Part shown: piece after piece, positions 8,156 to 17,149 of the stretch
How positions within the stretch are numbered: position 1 is the stretch's first letter
Layout: each line of letters begins with the position of its first letter
DNA from: an uncultured Prevotellaceae bacterium
GTDB lineage: Bacteria; Bacteroidota; Bacteroidia; Bacteroidales; Muribaculaceae
NCBI GenBank assembly: GCA_947254205.1
Contig: CAMYCE010000007.1
Location: 1 to 39,919 of the forward strand
DNA: 39,919 nt
Direction: 5' to 3'
Program-made: the position numbers and the translations under genes
The notes under the pieces: generated by a model
The model's database searches: none
Seen by the model: the letters and a program-made list of their open reading frames with translations, nothing else
What the model was told of the DNA's origin: nothing

Positions 8156-9034
8156 ATGTTAGATAATTTCTTGTTGAAAGGTTGTGGCACCGCTTTGGTG
8201 ACCCCTTTCTTGAATGGTGCAGTAGACTATGAGGCCTATCGCCTGATGGTGAAACGTCAAATCGACCGTGGCATCGACTTTCTTGTGCCACTGGGTTCGA
8301 CTGCCGAAACTCCTTGTCTTGTCGACGACGAGAAAAAGAAAATTGTGACCATCACCAAGGAATTGTGTGAAGGTCGCCCCATAGTGGTGGGTTGTGGCAC
8401 CAACTCGCTCAACAGCACCATTGCCAATATCAAGATGCTTGAGCCTTTTGGGCCCGATGCTTTTCTTGTGGTGGTGCCCTACTACAACAAGCCCACACAA
8501 GCTGGTCTCTATGAATATTTCAAGGCAGTGGCCGAGTCGACCAGCAAGGGCATTGTGGTGTATAATGTGCCCGGGCGCACTGGCACCAACATGGCAGCCC
8601 AAACTACCCTCAAAATTGCCGAGTTGCCCAATGTGATTGGCGTGAAAGAGGCATCGGGCAACATTGATCAAGTGCTCGAAATCAGGAAATATGCCCCTGC
8701 CAACTTTAGCGTGTTGAGTGGTGAAGACAATCAAACTTTCCCACTCATGGCCGGTGGTGCTCAAGGCGTGGTGAGTGTGGCTTCCAACATTGCCCCTGCC
8801 ATGATGAGTCATCTCACCCACTTGTTGCTGGCTGGCGAAATGGGCGAAGCACTGGTGCTTGACAACAAGTTGAAACCTTTGTATAAAGATTGCTTTGTGG
8901 AGAGCAACCCCATTCCTGCCAAGGGTGCCTTGTCGTTGCTTGGATTGTGCACGCCCGAAATGCGCTTGCCACTCACAACAGCAACTGCCGAGACTATGGA
9001 ACTGATGAAAAAAGTAGTAGGACTATACGAGTAA
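8156..9034 (+). CDS. dapA: 4-hydroxy-tetrahydrodipicolinate synthase
   Basis: DapA condenses pyruvate with aspartate semialdehyde, the entry step of the diaminopimelate pathway. The 292-residue TIM barrel keeps the Schiff-base Lys164 in 'IGVKEASG', Tyr136 and Arg141 in 'YNVPGRTGTN', the Tyr of 'VPYYNKPTQ' and the 'GSTAETPCL' loop. The stop codon shares one base with the dapD start (TAATG at 9032-9036), which implies translational coupling. Confidence 0.97.
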   Translation: MLDNFLLKGCGTALVTPFLNGAVDYEAYRLMVKRQIDRGIDFLVPLGSTAETPCLVDDEKKKIVTITKELCEGRPIVVGCGTNSLNSTIANIKMLEPFGPDAFLVVVPYYNKPTQAGLYEYFKAVAESTSKGIVVYNVPGRTGTNMAAQTTLKIAELPNVIGVKEASGNIDQVLEIRKYAPANFSVLSGEDNQTFPLMAGGAQGVVSVASNIAPAMMSHLTHLLLAGEMGEALVLDNKLKPLYKDCFVESNPIPAKGALSLLGLCTPEMRLPLTTATAETMELMKKVVGLYE

Positions 9035-9798
9035 TGAAAAAGGAATTTGCCGAGTTTTGCAATCGCCTCGAAAGTGGTGAGTTGCGAGTAGCCGAGAAGA
9101 AAGACGGCTGTTGGGTAGTGAACTCATGGGTTAAAGAAGAAATTTTAAAGGGCTTTGCCTGTGGTGAGTTGTGCGACATGTCGCAGGGCATGTTCAGCTT
9201 TTTTGACAAAGACACGATAGCACCGCGCCGTTTTTCGATTGATAGCGGTGTGAGAATTGTGCCGGGTGGCAGCAGTGTGCGCTGTGGTGCCCATTTGGCC
9301 AAGGGGGTGATTGTGATGCCTCCTGCCTATATCAACATTGGTGCCTATATCGATAGTGGCACCATGGTAGATTCTCATGCTTTGGTGGGCTCATGTGCCC
9401 AAATTGGCAAAAATGTGCACATTGCCGCCGCTGCCCAAATTGGAGGTGTGCTTGAGCCCATTGGAGCCTTGCCTGTGATTGTAGAAGACAACGTGTTTAT
9501 TGGTGGCAACTGTGGCATCTATGAAGGCACTGTGATTCAAGAAAATGCTGTGATTGGCACGGGAGTTGTGCTCAACAAGTCAACCGCTCTTTATGATGCG
9601 GTGAAGGGTTGCTACATTGGTCCCAACAATCAAGGACAGCTCGTTGTGCCTGCCGGTGCTGTGGTGGTGGCAGGTAGCCGACCCGTGACCAAAGGTCCCG
9701 GCCAAGCCGAGGGTATTCACATCTACACCCCCGTGATTGTGAAATATCGCGACGAGAAAACATCGGTTTCGGTCGTGCTCGAAGACTTGTTGCGATGA
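9034..9798 (+). CDS. dapD: tetrahydrodipicolinate N-succinyltransferase
   Basis: DapD transfers succinyl from succinyl-CoA to tetrahydrodipicolinate. The 254-residue protein has a helical N-terminal domain followed by a left-handed beta-helix of hexapeptide repeats. It contains 'YIDSGTMVDSHALVGSCA' and 'IGGVLEP', close to the E. coli DapD pattern and unlike the acetyl-type DapH. This fixes the operon as the succinylase route. The start is the ATG overlapping the dapA stop at 9034; the open frame reaching back to 8890 lies inside dapA and is not used. The end overlaps the next gene by four bases (ATGA at 9795-9798). Confidence 0.95.
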   Translation: MKKEFAEFCNRLESGELRVAEKKDGCWVVNSWVKEEILKGFACGELCDMSQGMFSFFDKDTIAPRRFSIDSGVRIVPGGSSVRCGAHLAKGVIVMPPAYINIGAYIDSGTMVDSHALVGSCAQIGKNVHIAAAAQIGGVLEPIGALPVIVEDNVFIGGNCGIYEGTVIQENAVIGTGVVLNKSTALYDAVKGCYIGPNNQGQLVVPAGAVVVAGSRPVTKGPGQAEGIHIYTPVIVKYRDEKTSVSVVLEDLLR

Positions 9799-11012
9799 TA
9801 GACTACTCAGGGCTGTTTTCAAGCGACACAGCATCGTTTATGCGTTCGCCGGTGCGCGACATCTTCAAGCGAGTGGATTTGAGCAAAATCTATTCCTTTG
9901 CAGGAGGCTATCCCTCGGCCGATGCCTTTGACCTTGAAGGGTTGAGTGAAGTGGCATCGCAAGTGATAGCCACGCAAGGCAGCAAGGCGTTTCAATACAA
10001 CGCCACACAGGGCATCAACGAGTTGCGCTTGGCTTTGTCGAGGCGCTATGGCGTTGCGATCGACCGCATTCAAGTCACAACCTCATCGCAGCAAGGCATC
10101 GACGTGTGCACTCGTGTGATGATCAATCCCGGCGATGTAGTGCTCACTTCCAATCCATCTTATTTGGGTGCGCTTCAATCGTTTCGCTCCTATCGGGCAA
10201 CGATTGTGGGAGTGGACTATTGCAGCGATGTTGAGCAATTCAGGCAGCGTTATGCCGTGGCCATTGAAAAATGCCTGAATGAGGGTAAAAGGGTGAAATT
10301 TCTCTACACGATACCCGATTTTCAAAATCCTTCGGGCGAAACCTTGTCGCTACAGCATCGCGAGGTGTTGGTGCAATTGGCTCGCCACTATGGCTTTGTG
10401 ATTGTTGAGGACAGTCCCTATCGTGAATTGCGCTATCGTGGCGAGGAAATAGCCACTATCTACTCGCTCGACGATGACCATGTGGTGCACTTGGGCTCTT
10501 TTTCCAAGATTTTGGCACCGGGGTTGCGTGTAGGGTGGATTTTTGGCCCTCCTGCTATTTTAGACCAAATTTATGTGTGCAAGCAGTCGCTCGACTTGTG
10601 TGCACCCGTTTTTGACCAATATATTGCCACCGAGTTTATAGATAGTGGCAGGCTCGACAAGAATATCGAGAAAATCAAGGCTTTGTATCGCGAGCGATGC
10701 GAGGGAATGCAGCACTTGCTCGGGCAGCACATGCCACAAGGCGTGACATGGACACGCCCCGATGGTGGCTTGTTCTTGTTTTTGACTATGCCCAAGGGGT
10801 TTGATTCGGTGAAATTCTATGACCGTGCCCTGCAAGCTGGAGTGGCCTATGTTGCTGGCTCGTTTTTTCACACCAATGGCAGTGGCTTGAACACCATGAG
10901 GCTCAATTTCTCGTTCATGACCATGGAGCGCATTGAGCAGGGCATTAAATTGCTGGCAAGACTCATTGCCGAAGAATTACAAGACATAAAAGAAAACTTA
11001 GAAAAACAATAG
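9795..11012 (+). CDS. LysN-like PLP aminotransferase, probable N-succinyl-DAP aminotransferase
   Basis: This 405-residue fold-type I aminotransferase resembles the 2-aminoadipate aminotransferase (LysN)/MocR catalytic group. PLP residues are visible: Lys238 in 'GSFSKILAPGLRVGW', Asp206 in 'VEDSPYREL', the Asn of 'PDFQNPSG' and the substrate Arg in 'MRLNF' near the C-terminus. It lacks the DNA-binding domain of MocR regulators and does not look like DapL. Its ATG overlaps the dapD stop (ATGA) and dapF follows after six bases. The pathway step missing from the cluster is the succinylated 2-amino-6-oxopimelate transamination, so it probably plays the DapC role. That role is inferred from position; the enzyme family is seen. 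Confidence 0.8.
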   Translation: MIDYSGLFSSDTASFMRSPVRDIFKRVDLSKIYSFAGGYPSADAFDLEGLSEVASQVIATQGSKAFQYNATQGINELRLALSRRYGVAIDRIQVTTSSQQGIDVCTRVMINPGDVVLTSNPSYLGALQSFRSYRATIVGVDYCSDVEQFRQRYAVAIEKCLNEGKRVKFLYTIPDFQNPSGETLSLQHREVLVQLARHYGFVIVEDSPYRELRYRGEEIATIYSLDDDHVVHLGSFSKILAPGLRVGWIFGPPAILDQIYVCKQSLDLCAPVFDQYIATEFIDSGRLDKNIEKIKALYRERCEGMQHLLGQHMPQGVTWTRPDGGLFLFLTMPKGFDSVKFYDRALQAGVAYVAGSFFHTNGSGLNTMRLNFSFMTMERIEQGIKLLARLIAEELQDIKENLEKQ

Positions 11013-11018
11013 AGGAAA

Positions 11019-11855
11019 ATGAAACTATACAAATTTCATGGTGCAGGCAACGATTTTCTCATCGTTGATCAGCGCGAAAACAAAGTAGAACTCACACAAC
11101 AGCAAATCGTGCACTTGTGTGACCGTCACACGGGCTTTGGCTCCGATGGACTCATGACCGTTGAAAATAGCAACAAGGGTGCCTTTAAAATGAGTTTTTA
11201 TAACCCCGATGGCACTTCGGGCATGATGTGTGGCAATGGTGGCCGTTGCATCTCGGCCTTTGCCGCCCAAACGAGCAAGAGCAACGAAACCCACTTTGTG
11301 TTTGAGGCCCCCGATGGCTTGCATGAGAGTTGGATTGAGGCCGGACCCGATGGCGACGAAATGGGTTGCACCAGTCGCATTGTGCGTCTCAAGATGAGCA
11401 ATGTGGCCGAACTCAAAAAATTTGGCGACAATGCCTATTTCTTCAATACGGGTGCTCGTCACTTTGTGACAACTGTCGACGATGTCGACCACACCAATGT
11501 CTATGCCCAAGGCCGTGCCTATCGCTATTTTGACTCGCGTTTTGCCCCCGAAGGTGTGAATGTGGATTTTGTGCAGGTGAAAGAGGGTATTTTGCATGTG
11601 CGCACCTATGAAAAGGGCGTGGAAAATGAAACATTGGCTTGCGGAACCGGCATTGTGGCAACTGCGCTGGCGGCCTACATGATGGGCATCACTCCCGAAA
11701 GCGTTGAAAATGGCGTGGTGCGCTATGCTGTGCAGGCTCGCATCAGCCGATTGAGTGTGGAGTTTGAACCCGAAAAGAAACCCAATGGCAACTTAACCTT
11801 CAAGAATGTGTATCTCACAGGTCCCGCCACCTTTGTGGGCGAAATCAACGTGTAA
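11019..11855 (+). CDS. dapF: diaminopimelate epimerase
   Basis: DapF converts LL- to meso-diaminopimelate by a two-cysteine, cofactor-free mechanism. In this 278-residue protein the two catalytic cysteines are Cys71 ('MMCGNGGRC') and Cys209 ('ETLACGTG'). The N-terminal 'KFHGAGNDF' and 'GFGSDGL' signatures are intact. It is the last gene of the dap operon, six bases after the aminotransferase, with AGAGGA just before its ATG. A long inverted repeat follows it. Confidence 0.97.
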   Translation: MKLYKFHGAGNDFLIVDQRENKVELTQQQIVHLCDRHTGFGSDGLMTVENSNKGAFKMSFYNPDGTSGMMCGNGGRCISAFAAQTSKSNETHFVFEAPDGLHESWIEAGPDGDEMGCTSRIVRLKMSNVAELKKFGDNAYFFNTGARHFVTTVDDVDHTNVYAQGRAYRYFDSRFAPEGVNVDFVQVKEGILHVRTYEKGVENETLACGTGIVATALAAYMMGITPESVENGVVRYAVQARISRLSVEFEPEKKPNGNLTFKNVYLTGPATFVGEINV

Positions 11856-11897
11856 CCCCACAACACGATATTTCATAGTTTAGAACAACAAATTAAC

Positions 11898-11950
11898 CGA
11901 ATTACACAAAAATCTTGGCCTCTCGGTTTCGATGATTTTTGTGTAATTCG
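11898..11950. terminator. 17-bp AT-rich hairpin ending the dap operon
   Basis: Arms 11898-11914 (CGAATTACACAAAAATC) and 11934-11950 pair perfectly around a 19-base loop, and TTGTTTTT follows. It lies 43 bases after dapF and about 44 bases before the leuS -7 element. A terminator is the simplest reading. Confidence 0.6.
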
Positions 11951-11993
11951 TTGTTTTTAAATTACTATATTAAGGGGATAAGGGTATTTTGTG

Positions 11994-12001
11994 TAACTTT
12001 G
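11994..12001 (+). promoter_or_regulatory. -7 promoter element of leuS
   Basis: TAACTTTG matches the -7 consensus 41 bases before the leuS ATG. No convincing -33 element is seen at the right distance. Confidence 0.45.
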
Positions 12002-12042
12002 TGGAAATTTAGTGAATTATCAACAACACATTCTATCATACA

Positions 12043-14814
12043 ATGGATTACAATTTTAAGGAAATTGAAAACAAGTGGCGACAATACTGGCGTGAACATC
12101 ACACCTATGAGTCGCAAATCGATGCTTCGCGTCCCAAATATTATGTGCTCGACATGTTCCCCTATCCCAGTGGAGCGGGCTTGCATGTGGGTCACCCACT
12201 GGGCTATATTGCAAGCGATATTTTTGCTCGCTACAAGCGTCAACAGGGTTTCAATGTGTTGCACCCCATGGGCTATGATGCCTATGGATTGCCTGCTGAG
12301 CAATATGCCATTCAAACCGGTCAACACCCCGAAGTGACCACAGAGCAAAACATTGCCCGCTATCGCGAGCAACTCGATAAAATTGGATTTTGCTATGACT
12401 GGAATCGTGAGGTGCGCACCTGCGACCCTAAATATTACAAATGGACTCAATGGGCATTTATCAAGATGTTCAAGAGCTACTATAACACTCAACTCAACAA
12501 GGCTTGCCTCATCGATGAGCTGGTGGCTCACTTTGAGCAAAATGGTAGCAAGGGTTGCCATGCTGCCTGTGGCGAGGACTACAATTTCACTGCTCAAGAG
12601 TGGAACGCCTATGGCAAGGTGCAAAAGGAAAACATTTTGATGGACTATCGCATTGCCTATCGTGGCAACACTATGGTAAACTGGTGTGCTAAGCTGGGCA
12701 CCGTGCTTGCCAACGATGAGGTGAGCGAGGGCGTGTCGTTGCGTGGTGGCTATCCTGTGGAGCAAAAGATGATGAGCCAGTGGTGCTTGCGTGTGAGTGC
12801 CTATGCCGGCCGATTGCTCAACGACCTCGACACAGTAGACTGGAGCGACTCAATTAAAGAGACGCAACGCAACTGGATTGGTCGCAGCGAGGGTGCCGAG
12901 ATGCGTTTCTCGCTGGTGGGAAGCGATGAGCAACTGCTCATTTTCACCACTCGTGCCGATACTATTTTTGGCGTTACCTTCATGGTGCTTGCCCCCGAGA
13001 GCGAATATGTGGCCAAGGTGGTCACTGCCGAGCAGCAAGAGGCAGTGAATCGCTATCTCGACGAGGTGAAGCACAAAACCGAGCGTGAACGCCTCATCGA
13101 GAAAAAAGTGTCGGGTGTGTTTAGTGGCAGCTATGCTGTGAACCCCGTGACTGGTAAAAATATACCCATCTACATCAGCGACTATGTGCTTGCAGGCTAT
13201 GGTACAGGTGCTATCATGGCAGTGCCGGCTCACGATAGCCGAGACTATGCCTTTGCCAAGCATTTCGACCTGCCCATCATTCCCCTTGTTGAGGGTGCCG
13301 ATGTGAGCAAGGAGAGTTTTGATGCCAAAGATGGTGTGATGATGAATTCGAGCAACGACATGTTGCAGCTCGATGGCTTGCAGGTGAAGGAAGCTATTGC
13401 CAAAACCAAGAAGTTTATTGAAGAAGCCGGCCTGGGCAAGGTGAAGGTGAACTATCGCCTGCGCGATGCTATCTTTAGCCGTCAACGCTATTGGGGCGAG
13501 CCTTTCCCCATCTATTTTGACGAAGACAATCAACCCCAAACTCTCGACGAGAGCGAGTTGCCCTTGCAGTTGCCCGAGGTCGATAAATTTTTGCCCACCG
13601 AAGATGGTGAGCCCCCACTGGGTCGTGCCAAAAACTGGGTCGCTGCCAATGGCCGGCCACTGGAATTGAACACGATGCCCGGTTTTGCAGGTTCGAGTGC
13701 CTACTACCTGCGCTACATGGACCCTCACAACACCGAGGCTCTTGTGGGCAAAGAAGCCAATGAATATTGGCGACAAGTCGACCTCTATGTGGGTGGCACC
13801 GAGCACGCTACAGGTCACTTGATTTATAGCCGTTTTTGGAATAAATTCCTCTACGACTATGGCTATGTGTGTGAGCCGGAGCCCTACAAAAAACTCTTTA
13901 ACCAAGGCATGATTCAGGGGCGCAGCAACTTTGTGTATCGCATTAAAGACACCAACAAGTTTGTGTCGCTCAACCTCAAAGATGAATATGAGGTAACACC
14001 CATTCATGTTGATGTGAACATTGTGCATGGCGATGTGCTCGACATTGAGGCTTTCAAGGCTTGGCGACCCGAATTTAAAGATGCCGAGTTCATTCTTGAA
14101 AAAGAAAAATACATCTGTGGTTGGGCTATCGAGAAAATGAGCAAGTCGATGTTTAACGTGGTGAACCCCGACGACATTGTGAGCCGCTATGGTGCCGACA
14201 CCTTGCGCCTCTATGAAATGTTCTTGGGACCTGTTGAGGCCAGCAAGCCTTGGGACACCAATGGCATTGATGGTGTGAACCGCTTCTTGAAAAAATTGTG
14301 GAACCTCGTGTGGGAGGGCGACAAGTTGCGTCTCACCGATGAGCAACCATCGGCCGAGGCTTTGAAATCGCTCCACAAGCTCATCAAGAAGGTGACTGCC
14401 GACATCGAGGTGTTGAGCTACAACACCAGTGTGGCCGCCTTCATGATTTGTGCCAATGAGTTGCACGCCATGAAGTGTAGTAGCAAGGCTGTTTTTGAAG
14501 ATTTCATTGCAATTTTAGCTCCATTTGCTCCTCACATTTGCGAAGAATTGTGGCATGTACTGGGGCACAACACCACTGTGTGCGACGCTCAATGGCCCAA
14601 GTTCAACGAAGATTACTTGAAGGAGTCGACCGTGAAATACACAGTGCTCTACAATGGCAAACCTCGCTACAATATTGAGGTAGAAGCTGGCACCGATAAA
14701 GACGAGGTGCAACGCCTTGCCTTTGCTCACGAGGCTGCTCAAAAGTGGCTCGATGGCAAGACCCCTAAAAAGGTGATTGTGGTGCCCAACAAAATTGTAA
14801 ACGTGGTTGTATAA
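12043..14814 (+). CDS. leuS: leucyl-tRNA synthetase
   Basis: LeuRS charges tRNA-Leu. The 923-residue protein has the class I HIGH signature as HVGH (48-51) in 'PSGAGLHVGHPLGY', an internal editing (CP1) domain with 'FTTRADTIFGVTFMVLAPE' and 'GTGAIMAVPAHDSRD', and KMSKS at 698-702. The length is slightly above the bacterial average (about 860), with an insertion around residues 640-690 before KMSKS, as seen in other Bacteroidota. It has its own promoter and is bounded by inverted repeats on both sides, so it is probably transcribed alone. Confidence 0.98.
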   Translation: MDYNFKEIENKWRQYWREHHTYESQIDASRPKYYVLDMFPYPSGAGLHVGHPLGYIASDIFARYKRQQGFNVLHPMGYDAYGLPAEQYAIQTGQHPEVTTEQNIARYREQLDKIGFCYDWNREVRTCDPKYYKWTQWAFIKMFKSYYNTQLNKACLIDELVAHFEQNGSKGCHAACGEDYNFTAQEWNAYGKVQKENILMDYRIAYRGNTMVNWCAKLGTVLANDEVSEGVSLRGGYPVEQKMMSQWCLRVSAYAGRLLNDLDTVDWSDSIKETQRNWIGRSEGAEMRFSLVGSDEQLLIFTTRADTIFGVTFMVLAPESEYVAKVVTAEQQEAVNRYLDEVKHKTERERLIEKKVSGVFSGSYAVNPVTGKNIPIYISDYVLAGYGTGAIMAVPAHDSRDYAFAKHFDLPIIPLVEGADVSKESFDAKDGVMMNSSNDMLQLDGLQVKEAIAKTKKFIEEAGLGKVKVNYRLRDAIFSRQRYWGEPFPIYFDEDNQPQTLDESELPLQLPEVDKFLPTEDGEPPLGRAKNWVAANGRPLELNTMPGFAGSSAYYLRYMDPHNTEALVGKEANEYWRQVDLYVGGTEHATGHLIYSRFWNKFLYDYGYVCEPEPYKKLFNQGMIQGRSNFVYRIKDTNKFVSLNLKDEYEVTPIHVDVNIVHGDVLDIEAFKAWRPEFKDAEFILEKEKYICGWAIEKMSKSMFNVVNPDDIVSRYGADTLRLYEMFLGPVEASKPWDTNGIDGVNRFLKKLWNLVWEGDKLRLTDEQPSAEALKSLHKLIKKVTADIEVLSYNTSVAAFMICANELHAMKCSSKAVFEDFIAILAPFAPHICEELWHVLGHNTTVCDAQWPKFNEDYLKESTVKYTVLYNGKPRYNIEVEAGTDKDEVQRLAFAHEAAQKWLDGKTPKKVIVVPNKIVNVVV

Positions 14815-14836
14815 TAAGTTTTAAAACAACAAGTTG

Positions 14837-14888
14837 CACCAATTAAGCAAATGTAAGAATATTGAATAATCAATTGGTTTAATTGGTG
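14837..14888. terminator. AT-rich inverted repeat after leuS
   Basis: CACCAATTAA (14837-14846) pairs with TTAATTGGTG (14879-14888), with wobble extensions on both sides and a loop of about 30 bases. It lies between leuS and rdgB. Without a strong T run the terminator call is tentative. Confidence 0.4.
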
Positions 14889-14914
14889 TGATTTGTTATT
14901 GATTGTAGAGCGAG

Positions 14915-15517
14915 ATGAAAGAGATTGTGTTTGCTACCAACAATGCCCACAAGTTGCAAGAATTGCGTGAAATGGTGGGCGATCAATTCAAAGTGTTGAG
15001 CCTTAATGAAATTGGCTGTCACGATGATATTCCCGAAACGGCCACTACCCTTGAAGGCAATGCCGAGTTGAAGGCTCGATATGTGAAGCAACACTATGGC
15101 TACGACTGCTTTAGCGACGACACAGGGCTTGAAATTGATGCCTTGGGTGGCGAACCGGGCGTGTATAGTGCGCGCTATGCCGGCGGCGAGGGTCACGATA
15201 GCGAAGCCAATATCAACAAAGTGCTCGATAAACTGAGCGGAGTGGCGCGAGATGGGCGCACAGCACGTTTCCGCACAGCAGTGGCATTGCTCGTTGGCGA
15301 CAAGCTGCATCTATTTGAAGGCAAGGTTGAGGGCTTGATCATGGAGGAGCGTCGTGGCACTGGCGGTTTTGGCTATGATAGCATTTTCATGCCCACCGAG
15401 GGCGATGGTCGCACTTTTGCCCAAATGTCGGCTATCGAAAAAAATGCGATTTCTCACCGTGGTCGCGCTGTGTCACAGCTTGTGGCCCACCTCACTAAAA
15501 TGGAACTATGGGGTTGA
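14915..15517 (+). CDS. rdgB: RdgB/HAM1 non-canonical purine NTP pyrophosphatase
   Basis: This enzyme hydrolyses dITP, ITP and XTP to monophosphates and keeps deaminated purines out of nucleic acids. The 200-residue protein starts with the signature 'FATNNAHKLQEL', followed by 'SDDTGLEIDALGGEPGVYSA' with the metal-binding acidic residues, 'GTGGFGYDSIF' and the C-terminal 'SHRGRA'. It is full length for the family. It lies about 100 bases after leuS, and its stop codon overlaps the -33 element of the next gene's promoter. Confidence 0.96.
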   Translation: MKEIVFATNNAHKLQELREMVGDQFKVLSLNEIGCHDDIPETATTLEGNAELKARYVKQHYGYDCFSDDTGLEIDALGGEPGVYSARYAGGEGHDSEANINKVLDKLSGVARDGRTARFRTAVALLVGDKLHLFEGKVEGLIMEERRGTGGFGYDSIFMPTEGDGRTFAQMSAIEKNAISHRGRAVSQLVAHLTKMELWG

Positions 15518-15545
15518 ACTTGTGGGGGGATTTTATGTAAATTTG
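15514..15545 (+). promoter_or_regulatory. promoter of the GH3-family gene
   Basis: TTG at 15514-15516, a 21-base spacer and TAAATTTG at 15538-15545 fit the Bacteroidota consensus. The leader to the ATG at 15588 would be about 38 bases. Confidence 0.55.
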
Positions 15546-15587
15546 TAAATTCAAGCCCAATTTTAAAAACACTGACTCTACACAACG

Positions 15588-17096
15588 ATGATTAATTTCA
15601 CACCACTTGCCCGCCGATATTTCACGTCACGGCTCTATGAGCAGTTGCGCTATCAAGAATATGCCCACGCTATTCAGCAGGGTGAGCTGGTGAAACTCAT
15701 CGAGAAGGCATCGCTCACCGAGATTGGGCGCAAATATAATTTTTCAAAAATACGCACCTATCAGCAGTGGGCAAGCACAGTGCCCCTTTACACCTACGAC
15801 AACCTGCGCCCCCAAATCATGCGCATGGTTGATGGCGAGGCTGGTGTGCTGTGGCCCGGCAAAACGTTTCATTTTGCTCAGTCGTCGGGCACGAGTGGCA
15901 AGAGCAAGTATATTCCCATCACTGCCGATGCCCTGCGACTCAATCACTATCAAGGGGCAAGCGATGTGGTGGCCCACTATCTCAATCTCAATCCCGATAG
16001 CCGTCTTTTTGCAGGCAAAGCCTTGATTTTGGGAGGCAGTTTTGCCAATGAGCTGAACTTGAAGCCCGGCACCCATGTGGGCGACTTGAGTGCCACTCTC
16101 ATCAACAACATCAACCCCATTGCCGGCTTTTTTCGTGTGCCCGGCAAGAGCATTGCGCTCATGGAAGACTGGAACGAGAAACTGCCTGCACTGGTAGAGG
16201 CGAGCATGAACGAGAATGTCACCAACCTATCGGGGGTGCCCTCGTGGTTTCTCACCGTGATTAAGGAGGTGATGAGGCGCAAGGGGGCAAGTTGCATTCA
16301 TGAGGTGTGGCCCAATCTTGAGGTGTTTTTTCATGGTGGCATAGCCTTTGGCCCCTATCGTGAGCAATATGAAAAGCTGTGCGACATGAGCAAGATGCAC
16401 TTTCTTGATACCTACAACGCCAGCGAGGGTTTCTTTGCCGTGCAAAGCGATTGGGAGTCGACTGCCATGCTATTGCTACTCGATGTGGGCGTGTTCTATG
16501 AGTTTATTCCCATTGAGGAAGTAGACAATGAAATGCCCGAGGTGTATCCTGTGTGGGAGGTGGAGGCAGGCCACACCTATGAACTGGTGATTACTGCTTG
16601 CAATGGCTTGTGGCGTTACCGCATAGGCGACACTGTGACCATTGAGCAAACCCACCCTGTGAAAATCAAGATTGCCGGTCGCACGCGCAGTTTTATCAAT
16701 GCCTTTGGCGAAGAACTCATGGTGCACAATGCCGACGATGCCATTGCCCACGCCTCTGCCATCACGGGCGCACAGGTGCTCAACTACACTGCCGCCCCGG
16801 TCTATGCCGGCGAGCAAGGCAAGGGCCGTCACCAGTGGCTCATTGAGTTTGCTCGTGAACCTGCACATCTTGACACTTTCATGCACGAGCTTGATGAGCG
16901 TCTCATGATGGTGAATAGCGACTATGAGGCCAAGCGCAAGGGCGATATATTTCTTGCCCGCCCCTCGCTCACAGTGGCCCGTAGTGGGCTATTTGATGAT
17001 TGGCTTGCCACCACTGGCAAATTGGGCGGACAGCGCAAAATTCCACGGCTGTGCAACAATCGCGACATCATCGACGATATGTTGAAATGGCAGTGA
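15588..17096 (+). CDS. GH3-family acyl-adenylate (amido synthetase-like) protein
   Basis: This 502-residue member of the GH3 family belongs to the ANL adenylating superfamily, which in plants joins acyl acids to amino acids. The ATP-binding loop SSGTSGKSK is at 99-107. 'YNASEGFFAVQ' (about 272-282) fits the A5-type adenylate site and 'WRYRIGDTV' the hinge before the small C-terminal domain. The bacterial substrate is unknown. The gene has its own promoter and is followed after 53 bases by a small membrane protein gene. Family assignment is firm; the reaction (adenylation of a carboxylate, then transfer) is inferred from the family. Confidence 0.85.
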   Translation: MINFTPLARRYFTSRLYEQLRYQEYAHAIQQGELVKLIEKASLTEIGRKYNFSKIRTYQQWASTVPLYTYDNLRPQIMRMVDGEAGVLWPGKTFHFAQSSGTSGKSKYIPITADALRLNHYQGASDVVAHYLNLNPDSRLFAGKALILGGSFANELNLKPGTHVGDLSATLINNINPIAGFFRVPGKSIALMEDWNEKLPALVEASMNENVTNLSGVPSWFLTVIKEVMRRKGASCIHEVWPNLEVFFHGGIAFGPYREQYEKLCDMSKMHFLDTYNASEGFFAVQSDWESTAMLLLLDVGVFYEFIPIEEVDNEMPEVYPVWEVEAGHTYELVITACNGLWRYRIGDTVTIEQTHPVKIKIAGRTRSFINAFGEELMVHNADDAIAHASAITGAQVLNYTAAPVYAGEQGKGRHQWLIEFAREPAHLDTFMHELDERLMMVNSDYEAKRKGDIFLARPSLTVARSGLFDDWLATTGKLGGQRKIPRLCNNRDIIDDMLKWQ

Positions 17097-17136
17097 GCCC
17101 CTATTGTAGCAGTGAAGCAATGAAGCAATGAAAACG

Positions 17137-17143
17137 AGGAGGA
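17137..17143 (+). promoter_or_regulatory. strong Shine-Dalgarno site
   Basis: AGGAGGA lies six bases before the ATG at 17150. This is a textbook Shine-Dalgarno sequence in a genome that otherwise hardly uses them. Just upstream is a tandem TGAAGCAA repeat (17113-17128). Confidence 0.6.
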
Positions 17144-17149
17144 AAGCAC

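Noticed and set aside
8890..9033. Upstream extension of dapD in frame
   Set aside because: It lies wholly inside dapA and the residues are not DapD-like; the ATG overlapping the dapA stop gives a standard DapD N-terminus.
9795..11012. DapL (LL-DAP aminotransferase)
   Set aside because: The sequence follows the LysN/MocR catalytic pattern, not DapL, and dapD in the same operon makes the DapL shortcut unnecessary.
12850..14466. 538-residue frame opposite leuS
   Set aside because: It is the antisense of a highly conserved gene and arises from codon bias; no motif supports it.
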